Source: Bacteroidales bacterium (lineage in GTDB: Bacteria; Bacteroidota; Bacteroidia; Bacteroidales; Lentimicrobiaceae). Taken from it: DNA of 64,000 bases. A program made the position numbers and the translations under genes. Numbering within the stretch: the first letter of the stretch is position 1; each line of letters begins with the position of its first letter. Shown piece after piece: positions 34,452 through 45,180 of this stretch. The notes under the pieces are model-generated. The model ran no database searches. It was not told the origin of the DNA and worked only from the letters and a program-made list of their open reading frames with translations. Location of the stretch: positions 124,001 to 188,000 of the forward strand of contig JADJEQ010000008.1 of NCBI GenBank assembly GCA_016709025.1. The letters are read 5' to 3'.

Positions 34452-35546
34452 ATGAGAATACTGATTGTTGCAGCACTTTTTTACCCCCAAAACAGCCCGC
34501 GTGCCAACAGGGCTACTGAGTTGGCTAAAGAATTTGCCAGGCAGGGTCATGATGTTAAAGTTTTGACTTTGTTTGAGTATGAAGACTACAGTAAAGTGGC
34601 CACAGAATTTGGGATTTCAATTGGAAGCCTTGGTGTACGCCGCTGGAGGAGCCCCGATTTCGGAAGTTCAAAAGCTGGGTTCCTGCTGACGCGTGCTATT
34701 TTCAGATTGTTATCACTGTCGGTTGAATTTCCGGATATCGAAATTGCATCTCTGGTTAATTCTGCGTTGAAGAAAGAAAATAACTATGATCTGTTGATTT
34801 CAATAGCTGTCCCATATCCGGTTCATTGGGGAGTGGCAGCACAGCGAAATAAACGACATCAGATTGCAAAAGTATGGGTGGCAGATTGCGGAGATCCTTA
34901 CATGGGTTGCAAAACAGATAGTTTCAATAAGCTTTTCTATTTTAAATTCATTGAAAAGTGGTTTATGCGTAAAGCAGATTTTGTAAGTATTCCTGTCGAT
35001 ACTGCCAGAGCCGGTTATTACGCTGAATTTCAGGATAAAATCAGAATTATCCCTCAGGGATTCAGAATTGATCCAATACCAGGTGCCGGGAAGCCTGTAG
35101 ATAACAAAATTCCCACATTTGCCTATGCAGGCGGGTTTATTCCAAACATCCGCGATCCAAGACCATTCCTTGATTATTTAACTAAGATTGAAAGGGATTT
35201 TAAATTTATTGTCTTTACTCAATATGACAAGTTAATCGCACCGTATAAATCTGTTCTTAAAGATAAACTGGAGATCAGGAGTTATATCCCGCGAACCGAA
35301 CTATTGGAATTCATGACCAAAATGGATTTTTTGGTTAATTTCGATAACAATACAGGGGTTCAGATGCCTAGTAAACTGATAGATTATGCACTGGTAAACC
35401 GACCCATACTTAATGTTGAGAATGAACCTGATAATCAAATAATTGATGATTTTTTAGAAGGAAATTACAATCGGGGAATGGAAATTATTAACATTGAGCA
35501 ATACGATATTAAAAATGTGGTTCGTCAATTTTCAGACTTAGTATAA
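34452..35546 (+). CDS. GT-B fold glycosyltransferase (GT4-like)
   Basis: 364 residues starting 4 bases after wecB. The Rossmann-like N-terminus reads MRILIVAALFYPQNSPRANRATELAKEF, typical of GT4 enzymes. A central ADCGDPYMGCK block and ADFVSIPVD come before the C-terminal domain, with IPQGF, FAYAGGF and a late LIDYALVNRPIL where the donor-binding EX7E-type motif normally lies. It transfers a sugar to the lipid-linked repeat unit on the cytoplasmic face. Sugar and linkage are unknown. Confidence 0.82.
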   Translation: MRILIVAALFYPQNSPRANRATELAKEFARQGHDVKVLTLFEYEDYSKVATEFGISIGSLGVRRWRSPDFGSSKAGFLLTRAIFRLLSLSVEFPDIEIASLVNSALKKENNYDLLISIAVPYPVHWGVAAQRNKRHQIAKVWVADCGDPYMGCKTDSFNKLFYFKFIEKWFMRKADFVSIPVDTARAGYYAEFQDKIRIIPQGFRIDPIPGAGKPVDNKIPTFAYAGGFIPNIRDPRPFLDYLTKIERDFKFIVFTQYDKLIAPYKSVLKDKLEIRSYIPRTELLEFMTKMDFLVNFDNNTGVQMPSKLIDYALVNRPILNVENEPDNQIIDDFLEGNYNRGMEIINIEQYDIKNVVRQFSDLV

Positions 35547-35552
35547 CTCATA

Positions 35553-36836
35553 ATGGGTAAATCAGTAACAATAACACGAGACCAAAAAAAGCGGACAACG
35601 ATTAACTATCTGCCTTTTTTATTATTTGTGATCTGGCCATTTGGTTTGCTCCTGAATTCATTGAGGAATTTTCGAGTTCCTTCTTCGAAAACCGGTTTCA
35701 TTCTTTTCTGCACTTACTTTGGATTCGTTTTCGTGGTTTCACGGGATATCGGTGGTGCCGATTCGGCCCGCTATGCTATCATTCTTGCAGATATGCATGA
35801 AATGACTCCCAGTTTTGATAATCTCTGGGCTTCTTTGTATTCATTCGAAACAAGTTATATTGATATATACCAACCTCTGTTAACCTGGATCGTTTCAATT
35901 TTTACAGCTAACCCACATGTCTTATTTGCAATATTTGCATTCGTTTTCGGGTATTTCTACGCAAATAATCTTTGGTTTGTTCTGGGTCATTTTAAAAGCA
36001 GGATTTCATTGCTTGCTTTTGTTTTTTTATTGTTATTTATGCTAATTATTCCAATCTGGAACATAAATGGAGTCCGGATGTGGACGGCAGCCCAGATATT
36101 TATTTATGGTGTTTTATTGTTTCTTTATGACAATAAAAGAAAAGGATTAATCTGGTCAATAGCTTCGGTTTTTGTACATTTTTCCTTTATGCTTCCACTG
36201 GCACTTCTGCTCATATTTAAGCTGTTGCCCAGAAAGCTGCCTGTTTATCTCGGTTTTTTAATAATCACCATATTTATTTCTGAGGTTGATCTTTTTAGTG
36301 TCAGAAGTTCTCTCGACTTTTTACCAGAGATTTTCAGGTCGCGTGTAATATCCTATACAGATGCCGATTATGCCTATGGCGTGCAAAAAGCAGCAGCTGC
36401 AACAGCATGGTATGTTGGGTTCTCAGGTATTGCACTTAGAATTGTTGTATATACTTTGCTTTTTCTTACAATATTCAGCAGTCGTCGTTATTTAAAAAAG
36501 GATGCAAATCTTTATTTATTAATCTGCTTCACATTATTCTTTTATGGTTGGGCCAATCTTGCTTCTCTGGTTCCTTCAGGTGCTCGTTTTCTTGTTGTAG
36601 CCAATATGTTAAGTATGGCTTCAGTGCTATTTTATTTTGCAAAGTACAAGCTGAATTTACCCATGAGAATATTAAGAATTGTTACTCTGCCTCTGGTTGT
36701 TTTTTATTGTGTATTCAGTATTCGGGTTGGCTTTGATTTTATCGGAATTTCTACCTTTTTTGGGAATCCATTTGTCGCTATACTATTTGAAGACACAAAA
36801 CCTATAATTGAATTTGTAAAATCTCTGTTTACTTAA
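35553..36836 (+). CDS. EpsG-family polysaccharide polymerase (Wzy-like)
   Basis: A 427-residue multi-pass membrane protein with about ten hydrophobic helices. Its signature FVVSRDIGGADSARYAIIL followed by IDIYQPLLTWIVS, and WNINGVRMWTAAQIFIYG, matches the EpsG family of polymerases. It would polymerise repeat units in the periplasm after Wzx. It starts 6 bases after the preceding glycosyltransferase, so it is in the same transcription unit. It is the only polymerase candidate in the locus. Confidence 0.85.
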   Translation: MGKSVTITRDQKKRTTINYLPFLLFVIWPFGLLLNSLRNFRVPSSKTGFILFCTYFGFVFVVSRDIGGADSARYAIILADMHEMTPSFDNLWASLYSFETSYIDIYQPLLTWIVSIFTANPHVLFAIFAFVFGYFYANNLWFVLGHFKSRISLLAFVFLLLFMLIIPIWNINGVRMWTAAQIFIYGVLLFLYDNKRKGLIWSIASVFVHFSFMLPLALLLIFKLLPRKLPVYLGFLIITIFISEVDLFSVRSSLDFLPEIFRSRVISYTDADYAYGVQKAAAATAWYVGFSGIALRIVVYTLLFLTIFSSRRYLKKDANLYLLICFTLFFYGWANLASLVPSGARFLVVANMLSMASVLFYFAKYKLNLPMRILRIVTLPLVVFYCVFSIRVGFDFIGISTFFGNPFVAILFEDTKPIIEFVKSLFT

Positions 36837-36854
36837 CCCGGCTAAATAATTCAG

Positions 36855-37967
36855 ATGTCTATTCTTCAGAATTTAAGGTACTATCTCTCAAATCTTCCCG
36901 GTTGGAGAACTGATAAGAAAATTGTCATTTTTGAATCAGATGATTGGGGTAGTATCCGAATGTCATCAAAAGATGCATTCAGTAAATTGGTAAAAGCGGG
37001 AATTCCTATAAAAGATAATCCATATTGTAAATACGATGCACTGGAAAGCAATTCAGATCTTGAAGCTTTGTTCGGGGTGCTCTCGCAGTTTAAAGACAGA
37101 AATGGAAATCATCCTGTATTTACCGGCGTAAATGTTGTCGCAAATCCCGATTTTGATAGAATAAAAGCTTCTGATTTTCAGGAATATTTTTTCGAACCAT
37201 TTTCTGAAACAACCAAAAGATACCCGTATCATAACAGAGTTCACCAATTATGGAGAGAAGGTGCTGAAAAACGTTTGTTTGTCCCACAGTTTCATGGACG
37301 TGAACATTTGAATACACAACGATGGCTCAGAGATTTGCAGTCGGGTAATGCAGACACCAGATTGGCATTTGATCTGGGCTTGTGGGGCATATACTCTCCG
37401 TTGATAAAATCTGATTATCAGGCTGCTTTTGATCTTGAATTTCCATCAGATCTGGATTTTCAGCACACAGTAATATCTGAAGGAGTTGATCTGTTTATCC
37501 AGCTGATGGGGTATCAGCCGACATTTTTTGTTCCTACCAATGGACCGTTTAATCTGGCTTTGGAATCTACATTAAAGGACAAGGGTATTAAATACATCAT
37601 GTTGGATAAGTTACAAAAGGAACCACTCGGAAATGGTAAATATAAAACTCATCTGAGGTATCTGGGCCGTAAAAACAAGCTGGGGCAGATATATATGTCG
37701 CGCAATGCTGGATTTGAACCTTCCCAGTTTCCTGGTAAAGATAATATCAATCTATGCCTTCATTCGATTGAGACCATGTTTAAATTGAGGAAGCCGGCTA
37801 CTATCAGTACACACAGAGTAAACTATATTGGTTGGTTAGACCAGTCAAACCGCGACAGTACTTTGAGTCAGCTGGATCTGCTTCTCAAACAGATATTATT
37901 ACGTTGGCCGGATGTTGAATTTATGACAACGGATCAGTTGGGCGATTTAATCAGCAGCAAGCATTGA
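36855..37967 (+). CDS. CE4/NodB-like polysaccharide deacetylase family protein, copy D1
   Basis: 370 residues, no signal peptide. It starts with LSNLPGWRTDKKIVIFESDDWGSIRMSS, shared by all four copies. Candidate CE4 active-site elements in order are the Asp pair D29-D30, the metal-binding-type HxxxH in FHGREH (H147 and H151), FFVPTNGPF in place of the RxPY motif, and a late STHR with H320. These fit a divergent carbohydrate esterase 4 enzyme that removes an acetyl group from a sugar. Catalysis is inferred. Lack of an export signal suggests it acts on a cytoplasmic or lipid-linked precursor. Confidence 0.7.
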   Translation: MSILQNLRYYLSNLPGWRTDKKIVIFESDDWGSIRMSSKDAFSKLVKAGIPIKDNPYCKYDALESNSDLEALFGVLSQFKDRNGNHPVFTGVNVVANPDFDRIKASDFQEYFFEPFSETTKRYPYHNRVHQLWREGAEKRLFVPQFHGREHLNTQRWLRDLQSGNADTRLAFDLGLWGIYSPLIKSDYQAAFDLEFPSDLDFQHTVISEGVDLFIQLMGYQPTFFVPTNGPFNLALESTLKDKGIKYIMLDKLQKEPLGNGKYKTHLRYLGRKNKLGQIYMSRNAGFEPSQFPGKDNINLCLHSIETMFKLRKPATISTHRVNYIGWLDQSNRDSTLSQLDLLLKQILLRWPDVEFMTTDQLGDLISSKH

Positions 37968-39100
37968 ATTTCAGTTCTGTAAAATCTGAGATTGCCCGGC
38001 ATCTGCGAAATCTTCCCGGCTGGACAACAAAGAGGAAGATTGTTTTGTTTGAGTCTGACGATTGGGGAAGTATTCGTATGCCATCTCCGGAAGTATACAA
38101 GGCTTGTCTTAAAGCAGGCTATCCGGTTAGCCTTAACTCGTATGAAAAATATGATACCCTCGAAAGTGAGGATGATCTTGAACTCCTTTTTGAACTGCTC
38201 CGGAAATATCATGATTCCAAAGGTAATCCCCCGGTAATAACTGCAAATTGTTTGGTTGCCAATCCCGATTTTGATGCTATTCAAAAAAGCAATTTTGAAC
38301 AATATCATTATGAACTTATTTCTGAAACTTTTAAGAATTACCCAAATCGGTCAGGGTGTCTTAATCTTTGGAAGGATGGTCTGAATGAGAATGTCTTCAA
38401 AATGCAGTTTCATGGTCGCGAGCACCTGAATGTAAGTTTGTTCATGGAAGCGTTACAAAGGGGTGACAGGGATGCGCTCTTTGGTTTCCGGAACCGGATG
38501 CCTGGCTGCATCAGCCTTGATTCCGGTGATTTGGGCAACTATTATGTTGAGGCTACCCGATATGGTTCAGAAAACGACAAGCAAGAGAAATTGGCCATTA
38601 TTTCAGAAGGATTAAAAATTTTTAAAGATCTTTTCGGTTATGAATCCGAAAGCTTTATTCCCCCTAATTATACCTGGAGCATGGATTTTGATATTGCGAC
38701 GGCAGGTTTGGGTGTGAAATTCTTCCAGGGATACAGAAAAGTCCGTGAACCAGGGATTAACGGGGATCCGGATATTTATCATACACACTATCTGGGGAAA
38801 ATTAACAAAGCCGGACAGCTCTATCTAATCAGGAACGGAACCTTTGAACCATCACTTAACCATCTGGGAGATACTGTTGAACGATGCCTGAGGGATATTG
38901 CTTCTGCATTCAGGATGCATAAGCCGGCAATAATAAGCACGCACAGAATTAATTTTGCAGGTTCATTGGATACCGGTAACCGGGACAGAACACTCAGGCT
39001 GTTGGCTGAATTGCTAAACTCTGTTATATCACGATGGCCTGATGTAGAATTTATGTCATCTGATACTTTGGGAAGAATAATCAGCCGTGATAAGCAGTAA
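37964..39100 (+). CDS. CE4/NodB-like polysaccharide deacetylase family protein, copy D2
   Basis: 378 residues from a TTG start that overlaps the stop of D1 by 4 bases (TTGA). The N-terminus (LRNLPGWTTKRKIVLFESDDWGSIRMPS) lines up with the other copies, which supports this start. Active-site candidates are D32-D33, H150 and H154 in FHGREH, SFIPPNYTW and H327 in STHR. It is the tandem partner of D1 but is clearly diverged, so it is an old duplication and may act on a different sugar or position. Confidence 0.7.
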   Translation: MNFSSVKSEIARHLRNLPGWTTKRKIVLFESDDWGSIRMPSPEVYKACLKAGYPVSLNSYEKYDTLESEDDLELLFELLRKYHDSKGNPPVITANCLVANPDFDAIQKSNFEQYHYELISETFKNYPNRSGCLNLWKDGLNENVFKMQFHGREHLNVSLFMEALQRGDRDALFGFRNRMPGCISLDSGDLGNYYVEATRYGSENDKQEKLAIISEGLKIFKDLFGYESESFIPPNYTWSMDFDIATAGLGVKFFQGYRKVREPGINGDPDIYHTHYLGKINKAGQLYLIRNGTFEPSLNHLGDTVERCLRDIASAFRMHKPAIISTHRINFAGSLDTGNRDRTLRLLAELLNSVISRWPDVEFMSSDTLGRIISRDKQ

Positions 39101-39174
39101 ATCAATACTTTGAATCTCAGGATTGTATGAATGTTTTAAACCAGTAATCCATCATCTTTCAATATAAATACTTA

Positions 39175-40295
39175 ATGTACCAAAGGATTCTTCAAAATAG
39201 TAAAGTTCCGGTCACCAGCAGGGTCAGGTATGCCCTTGCTTACTTTATGGTGCGCAGAGCTGCAAGAATCGGATGGGGCATCCGGTTTAAAAAGCTATTC
39301 GGGCTACATCCTGAATATAAGTTACCTTGCAGCAAAGAATTTGAAAAGGCACACAAAGAATACTGGAAACCCTTTTCCAACAATATAAACATGGAAACTT
39401 TCAGGGTCTGTTGTAACATATCATCCAATTCTGATCCCAGGTTTATTCCCGAAGAAATTGTTATGTCTGATATTGAAGCAACATTAAATCAGGATGTCAG
39501 TATTGGTTACTACAACAACAAAAGCCTTTACAATCAGTGGTCACCTGAAAATGTTTTTCCTGTTGAATATATTCATAATGTTGATGGGGAATTCCTGGAT
39601 AGCAATCTGGAAGCCATTACCTTCGATGATCTTGTTGCAATTGCTGCTGATTTGTCATATCCTGTTGTCATCAAACCTACCGTAGATTCAGGCGGTGGAA
39701 AAAATGTGTTTTTCCCGAAGACCCCCGAGGAGCTGATTGAGCTTATGAAAGCGAATAAAAATATTGTTGTTCAGGAACTCATTAAACAGCATGAGTTTTT
39801 TAACAATTATAACCATCATGGCTTGAATACGATAAGAATAACATTATACCGTTCAGTTGTCGATAATTCAGTAAATATCCTGAATAGTACGCTTAGAATG
39901 GGATTGGGCGGGTCGCTGGATAACGAAACTGCAGGTGGCATTTATTCCTTAATAAAGAAGAACGGACATTTAAATGGTTATGCGCTTGATAAATATGGGA
40001 CGAAGTACTTAACCCACCCAGACACCAATATTGACTTTAATGGCAGGATTCCCGCCATGGAAGAATTGTTGGATCTGGCAAAAGAATTACACATAAAATT
40101 TTCTATGCCAGGATTATAAGCCTTGACGCCTGTTATGATGAGAATAGCAACTGGAGAATTATTGAGGCCAATGTACTTGGGCATCATACCATTCGCTTTG
40201 CTCAATATTCAGGAGAGCCATTCTTTAAAGAGTTTACAGATGAAGTAATCGGATATTGTCTGGAAAGGCATTGGGCATTGGAAATGAAAGAATAG
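39175..40295 (+). pseudogene. Sugar-transfer-associated ATP-grasp protein A1, frameshifted
   Basis: The intact part (39175-40119, 314 codons) matches A3 (41645-42757) along its whole length, with the ATP-grasp block YPVVIKPTVDSGGGKNV, VVQELIKQHEFF and GLNTIRITLYRS. At the A4 run 40080-40083 one base appears to be missing. Adding one A restores KRITHKIFYARIISLDACYD, then IIEANVLGHHTIRFAQ, to a stop at 40293-40295. The repaired protein would have 373 residues against 370 for A3. It would join a carboxylate to an amine with ATP. It is a pseudogene, or a sequencing artefact in a working gene. Confidence 0.75.
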
Positions 40296-40384
40296 TTTTA
40301 TAATAAATTGCATAAAGTGTATAACTTTTACTTTATTTGATAACCTGTGAATTTTAAGTAATTTATACTTATTACTCGTGTGAA

Positions 40385-41468
40385 ATGTTAAATAAACTGC
40401 AAAATAAGATCAATGCCAGAGCAAGGTTGTATCTTAACAAAATTACCCGAAAGACTGAAATGTCTTTACTTCATAGTTACTCGAGAAATAATGCCCACAT
40501 TGCCATAAAACATATTGTTTCTGGCAGAGGGTACAAAACAGTTAATAAACGGACCAAAAAACAAATTAAAGACTATTGTAAAAAAACATTCGGGAAGTCT
40601 GACTTTTGGCCTTATTTAGCACTATGTGCTGAAATGAGGGGTGAGTTTATTCCCGGATGGCTTCCACAAGATTTTTACTGGTTAAATATACTACCTCGAT
40701 GGAATCCCTATCCTCAAAATCAATTGTGTAATTTAAAACTTTTGATCACAAACTTTTTAGCGATTTTTCTTTGACTCCTCTCTTTCTAAGAATTTCTGAC
40801 CATTTTTTAATTCGGAATTTCAACTGGTTTCTGAGGATGAATTAATGAACTTTCTCAATAAATATGACAAATTTATTGTTGTAAAAGAAGAATTTGGAAG
40901 GGGTGGTGAAGAAGTTTCATTTTTAAAGTCAGGCGAGTTTGATCCAAAGAAATTGAAAAGAGGGCAAAACTATGTTATTCAGCCATTTATTGAGCAGTAT
41001 GAGTTGCTAAATCAGTTGAATCCAAACAGTGTAAATACCTTCCGGGTGAATACCTTTCTTGAAGAGGATGGTTCCATTCATGTAAGATATGTTTTTTTAA
41101 GGTTTGGTTCTAACAGCGCCAGAGTTGACAATCTCTCATTCGGAGGTAAATGGATTTTCTTTGACATGAATGGTAAGCCATCTGACTCAGCTTATGATGA
41201 GCATGGAATGGAATCCGGGAAAACGCATGAGAAAACTGGTTTTGAATTTTCGAAACTTACAATACCAAGGTTTCATGAGATGCTTGAAAAATGCAGGGAG
41301 GCTCACCGGAAGTATCCTTATGTAAGAATGATTGGCTGGGATGTTTGTATCGATAAGGAGGGAAATCCGGTATTGCTGGAATGGAATGCCGATCAACAGA
41401 ATATTTTTACTTTTGAAGGTAAATTCGGGCCTTTCTTTTCTGATATAGTTTCTTCGTTAAATGCTTAA
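40385..41468 (+). pseudogene. Sugar-transfer-associated ATP-grasp protein A2, two frameshifts
   Basis: The N-terminal part is 40385-40774 (129 codons) and the C-terminal part is 40845-41468 (207 codons). One base missing in the A4 run 40735-40738 and one in the T6 run 40803-40808 would join them as TFDHKLFSDFSLTPLF and then FNSEFQLVSEDELMNFL. This gives 361 residues. The C-terminal half has KEEFGRGGEEVSF, VIQPFIEQYELL, VNTFRVNTF and the acidic metal-binding end VLLEWNADQQN, as in ATP-grasp proteins of the sugar-transfer-associated group. It differs more from A1 and A3 than they do from each other. Confidence 0.72.
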
Positions 41469-41644
41469 ACGAAGGCTACATTTCCCTGTGTTGTCATTTT
41501 AGTGAAAGATTTTTCTTTAAACAGCGAAGCCATCTGAAGTTTGTAATGATGCATGTTCGCCGGATGATTAATTGCCTGAGTTGGGATTTTTTACTTATGA
41601 TACATGAAATGATTTAATTTGTGAATCACCAGATATTGTAGAGT

Positions 41645-42757
41645 ATGTTATCAAAGATATTTCTGAATAAGAACCTTCCATTAAAAAGAAGAATAAAAAA
41701 CATAATTTCTTACTTTCTGATACGCAGGGGAGCCCGCTTAGCCTGGAAAAATATGTTCAGGCAATTTTATGCTTCAGCTCCTGAGAACTTTAAATCAACT
41801 TCAAAGGAAGAAGAAAAAGTTCATGTCCAATATTGGAGCTATTTTTCAAAACGGGTCAACCTCAATACTTATCGGGTTTGCAAGAATTTGAGTGGAGTTG
41901 GAAATCCAAAATATATCCCGGAGGAAATCTATATTGCTGATATTGAGAAGACACTAAACCGCGATATCAGAATAGATTATCTATCAAACAAAAGCTTTTA
42001 CAGTCATTGGTTTCCTGAAGGAATATTCCCGGTAGATTATTTCCACAATATAGAAGGCGAATACTTAAATAAAAAACTGGAAACCATTTCTTATGACCAA
42101 GTCAGGGAAATAGCTTCAGGTCTGGTTTATCCTGTAGTAATAAAACCGAACCAGGATTCCTATGGTGGGCGTGGAGTTGCTTTCCCTGTGAGTCAGGATG
42201 AACTGCTGCATTTAGTTGCGAAAAATAAAAACTTTGTTGTAGAAGAGAAAATTCAACAGCATGAGTTCTTCGATAAATATAACCGGCATGGATTAAATAC
42301 AGTCAGGGTTTCATTGTACCGGTCGGTCAAAGATAACAGATTACATATAATTAATACTGCTATGCGCATGGGCATCGGAGGTGGGCTCGACAATCTTTCG
42401 TCCGGCGGAATTCTGACCTATATCAGGAAAGACGGAACGATGAACGGATTTGCCGTAAACAAATTCGGATTCAGGTATTTCGAGCATCCCGACACACACC
42501 TGAAGTTTAATGAGAAAATTCCTGATCTTGAGTTATTGCGAGACCTGTGCAAAAGGGTCGCCCATAAAATCTTTTATGCCAGAATTCTGAGTCTGGATGC
42601 TTGTTATGACATGGATGGTAAATGGCGGATTGTTGAGGCGAATGTTCTTGGTCAACATACCATTAAGTTTGCTCAGAATGCAGGCCAGCCATTTTTCAGG
42701 GAGTTTACTGATGAAGTGGTTGAGTATTGTAAAGTTAACCATTGGGCCTTAAAGTAA
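41645..42757 (+). CDS. Sugar-transfer-associated ATP-grasp protein A3
   Basis: 370 residues, intact. The ATP-grasp block is YPVVIKPNQDSYGGRGVAF near residues 163-181, then VVEEKIQQHEFFDKYNRHGLNTVRVSLYRS and the C-terminal metal-binding WRIVEANVLGQHTIKFAQ. The N-terminus has a basic amphipathic segment (ISYFLIRRGARLAW) shared with A1. ATP-grasp enzymes form amide or thioester bonds through an acyl phosphate. In a glycan locus this suggests linking of an amino acid or other acid to an amino sugar. It is the third of four consecutive ATP-grasp genes. Confidence 0.82.
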   Translation: MLSKIFLNKNLPLKRRIKNIISYFLIRRGARLAWKNMFRQFYASAPENFKSTSKEEEKVHVQYWSYFSKRVNLNTYRVCKNLSGVGNPKYIPEEIYIADIEKTLNRDIRIDYLSNKSFYSHWFPEGIFPVDYFHNIEGEYLNKKLETISYDQVREIASGLVYPVVIKPNQDSYGGRGVAFPVSQDELLHLVAKNKNFVVEEKIQQHEFFDKYNRHGLNTVRVSLYRSVKDNRLHIINTAMRMGIGGGLDNLSSGGILTYIRKDGTMNGFAVNKFGFRYFEHPDTHLKFNEKIPDLELLRDLCKRVAHKIFYARILSLDACYDMDGKWRIVEANVLGQHTIKFAQNAGQPFFREFTDEVVEYCKVNHWALK

Positions 42758-42949
42758 TTTTCATGTTCTAAAAACAATTAAACAGAATAAGTTCCCCATA
42801 TCAGAATATCCTTTGAGAATCCGGCCGTAAAAACCATCAACAGGCTCCTTTAACCAGGTAAGGATTTACAGAGCAATTATTAAAAAACACAATCGTGGTA
42901 ACATTCAATACGCATTTTTAAAACGAAGGTCAATAAAGGTATACGAAGA

Positions 42950-43972
42950 ATGAAAATTGCAATTCACAATTCTGAGGTTTCATTTAGTCCTTTCTGGATT
43001 GAATATTGTAAAGAGAAAGGCATTAGTTATAAAATTGTTGATTGTTACCAGTCTGATATTATCCGGCAACTGGAAGATTGTGATGCATTGATGTGGCATC
43101 ATCATCACATGTTTTCAAGAGATATCCTGTTTGCAAAACAGCTTCTATATGCACTTGAAATGTCAGGCAAGGTTGTATTTCCGGATTTCCGGAGCGGCTG
43201 GCATTTTGATGATAAGGTAGGGCAGAAGTATCTTCTGGAATCAATCAATGCTCCATTGGTTCCGTCGTATGTATTCTATTCTAAAGAAGATGCTTTAAAA
43301 TGGGCCGCACAGACCGTTTTCCCGAAGGTATTTAAACTCAGGGGTGGTTCATCTGGTACCAATGTCAGGTTGGTGGCTGATTATGGGGAAGCAAAACAAT
43401 TGATCAATCAGGCTTTCGGCAGAGGATTCACAAATTTCAATGCCAGAGGGATGCTTAAAGATCGTATAGCGAAGTTCCGGAAGGGAAAAGAAACATTAGT
43501 TGGTGTTTTAAAAGGCATCGGACTTCTGCTTGTCAAGACAAGGTATTCACATATAGCTGGTCGTGAGCGTGGTTATGCCTATTTTCAGGATTTTATACCT
43601 GATAACACCCATGACATAAGAATAACCTATGTAGCCGACCGGATTTTTGCCCTTAGAAGAAGGGTAAGGAAAGGCGATTTCAGAGCGTCAGGAGGAGGTC
43701 AACAGGAATATGATCTTGCAAAAATTCCTGCTGAAGCTATAAAGATTGGGTTTGATGTTGCTGAAAAGCTGAAGCTTCAAACCGCTGCGTTTGATTTTAT
43801 TATTGCAGATTCACAACCGATTATTGTAGAAGTAAGTTACGGCTTTGGTTACGATGCCCAACAATTTGATTTTGGATACTGGGACCGGGAACTCAACTGG
43901 TACGAGGGCAAGTTTAATCCTTACGGCTGGATGGTAGATTTGGTGGTTGATAAAATAAAGGAAGGGAAATGA
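42950..43972 (+). CDS. RimK-like ATP-grasp protein A4
   Basis: 340 residues. It has a pre-ATP-grasp domain (MKIAIHNSEVSFSPFWIEYC), then FPKVFKLRGGSSGTNVRLV for nucleotide binding, YFQDFIPDNTHDIRITYVADRIFALRR, and the metal-binding C-terminal end IIVEVSYGFGYD. This order fits a RimK-type ligase rather than the A1-A3 group. A His run (MWHHHHM) lies near residue 50. It overlaps the next glycosyltransferase by 4 bases (ATGA), so the two are translationally coupled. The acid and amine substrates are unknown. Confidence 0.82.
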   Translation: MKIAIHNSEVSFSPFWIEYCKEKGISYKIVDCYQSDIIRQLEDCDALMWHHHHMFSRDILFAKQLLYALEMSGKVVFPDFRSGWHFDDKVGQKYLLESINAPLVPSYVFYSKEDALKWAAQTVFPKVFKLRGGSSGTNVRLVADYGEAKQLINQAFGRGFTNFNARGMLKDRIAKFRKGKETLVGVLKGIGLLLVKTRYSHIAGRERGYAYFQDFIPDNTHDIRITYVADRIFALRRRVRKGDFRASGGGQQEYDLAKIPAEAIKIGFDVAEKLKLQTAAFDFIIADSQPIIVEVSYGFGYDAQQFDFGYWDRELNWYEGKFNPYGWMVDLVVDKIKEGK

Positions 43973-45054
43973 CCCGTAAAAAACTCTGCCTTCTTATTTC
44001 CACACTGGGCCCGGGAGGCATGCAAAAGGCAATGACTGTGCTGGCCCGGTATTTTTCAGAAAAGGAGGATGTTGAAGTTCACCTTGTTTTGTATGGCATT
44101 TCTAAAGAAATTTTCTTTGAGCTTCCTTCTGATATCAGGGTTCACAAACCTGATTTCACTTTCGATAATAAAGCCAGATTCTTAAACACAATAAAAACCC
44201 TGTTATATATAAGAAAAGAAGTAAAGCATATTCAGCCCGATGCAATCTTAAGCTTTGGAGAGTATTGGAATAGTTTTGTACTACTCTCATTATTTGGAAT
44301 TCCTTTCCCGGTTTATATTTCCGACAGATGTCAGCCTGACAAGAGCCTCGGAGTTCTTCACGACTGGCTTCGAAAAATATTGTATCCAAGAGCAAAAGGA
44401 ATTATAACACAAACCACTGCGGCCAGAGAAATTTATCAGAGAATGATTTCTCATCCTGATATTACAGTAATCGGAAATCCTATTCAGCGCAATAATCATA
44501 TGATTTCTGAGGAAGACCGGGAGAATATTGTGTTGAGTGTGGGACGGCTGATTCCCTCAAAGCATCATGATACGCTGATAGATATCTTTTTGAAAATTAA
44601 TCAGCCCGATTGGAAGCTGGTAATAGTTGGTGGGGATGTGGCATATTCAGACAGGATGTCGCTGCTTAAAGAAAAAATCAGGATGCAAAATGCTGAAGAA
44701 AGGGTTATACTTACCGGCAATATTAATAATGTAGACGATTATTACCGAAAAAGTAAAATATTCGCTTTTACATCAAGTTCTGAAGGCTTTCCGAATGTAA
44801 TCGGAGAAGCCATGTCAGCTGGATTGCCCATCGTAGCTTATGATTGTGTTGCCGGACCTTCAGATATGATTGAGGATGGTAAGAATGGTTTCCTGATTCC
44901 ACTTTTTAACAATGAGATGTTTGCTGAAAGGCTGTCTGAGCTTATGGGGAATAAAGATATTCAAACAGAAATGGGCAATACATCCAAAAGGTTAATAAAA
45001 CAGTTTAACCCGACAGAGATTGGTGAAAAATACTATAAGTATATGTTTGGCTAA
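43969..45054 (+). CDS. Glycosyltransferase family 4 protein
   Basis: 361 residues with GT-B fold. The N-terminus has LLISTLGPGGMQKAMTVLARYF (GT4 GGxxR-like acceptor loop with Met-Gln). The C-terminal donor domain has LSVGRLIPSKHHDTLIDIF, VILTGNINNVDDYYRKSKIFAFTSSSEGFPNVIGEAMSAGLPIVAYD, with the EX7E pattern (E in SSSEGFPNVIGE), and AGPSDMIEDGKNGFLI. It adds one sugar of the repeat unit. It is coupled to ATP-grasp A4. Confidence 0.9.
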   Translation: MTRKKLCLLISTLGPGGMQKAMTVLARYFSEKEDVEVHLVLYGISKEIFFELPSDIRVHKPDFTFDNKARFLNTIKTLLYIRKEVKHIQPDAILSFGEYWNSFVLLSLFGIPFPVYISDRCQPDKSLGVLHDWLRKILYPRAKGIITQTTAAREIYQRMISHPDITVIGNPIQRNNHMISEEDRENIVLSVGRLIPSKHHDTLIDIFLKINQPDWKLVIVGGDVAYSDRMSLLKEKIRMQNAEERVILTGNINNVDDYYRKSKIFAFTSSSEGFPNVIGEAMSAGLPIVAYDCVAGPSDMIEDGKNGFLIPLFNNEMFAERLSELMGNKDIQTEMGNTSKRLIKQFNPTEIGEKYYKYMFG

Positions 45055-45180
45055 TTTCTCATTTTCAGTCAGCATTGTATTGAATGATTCTTCAGATATA
45101 CATAAGTTATTGATCACGGATTGAATAAATTGTTGGCCTGCATTTACTGTTTGATAAAAAATCAGAGATTTTACTAATTT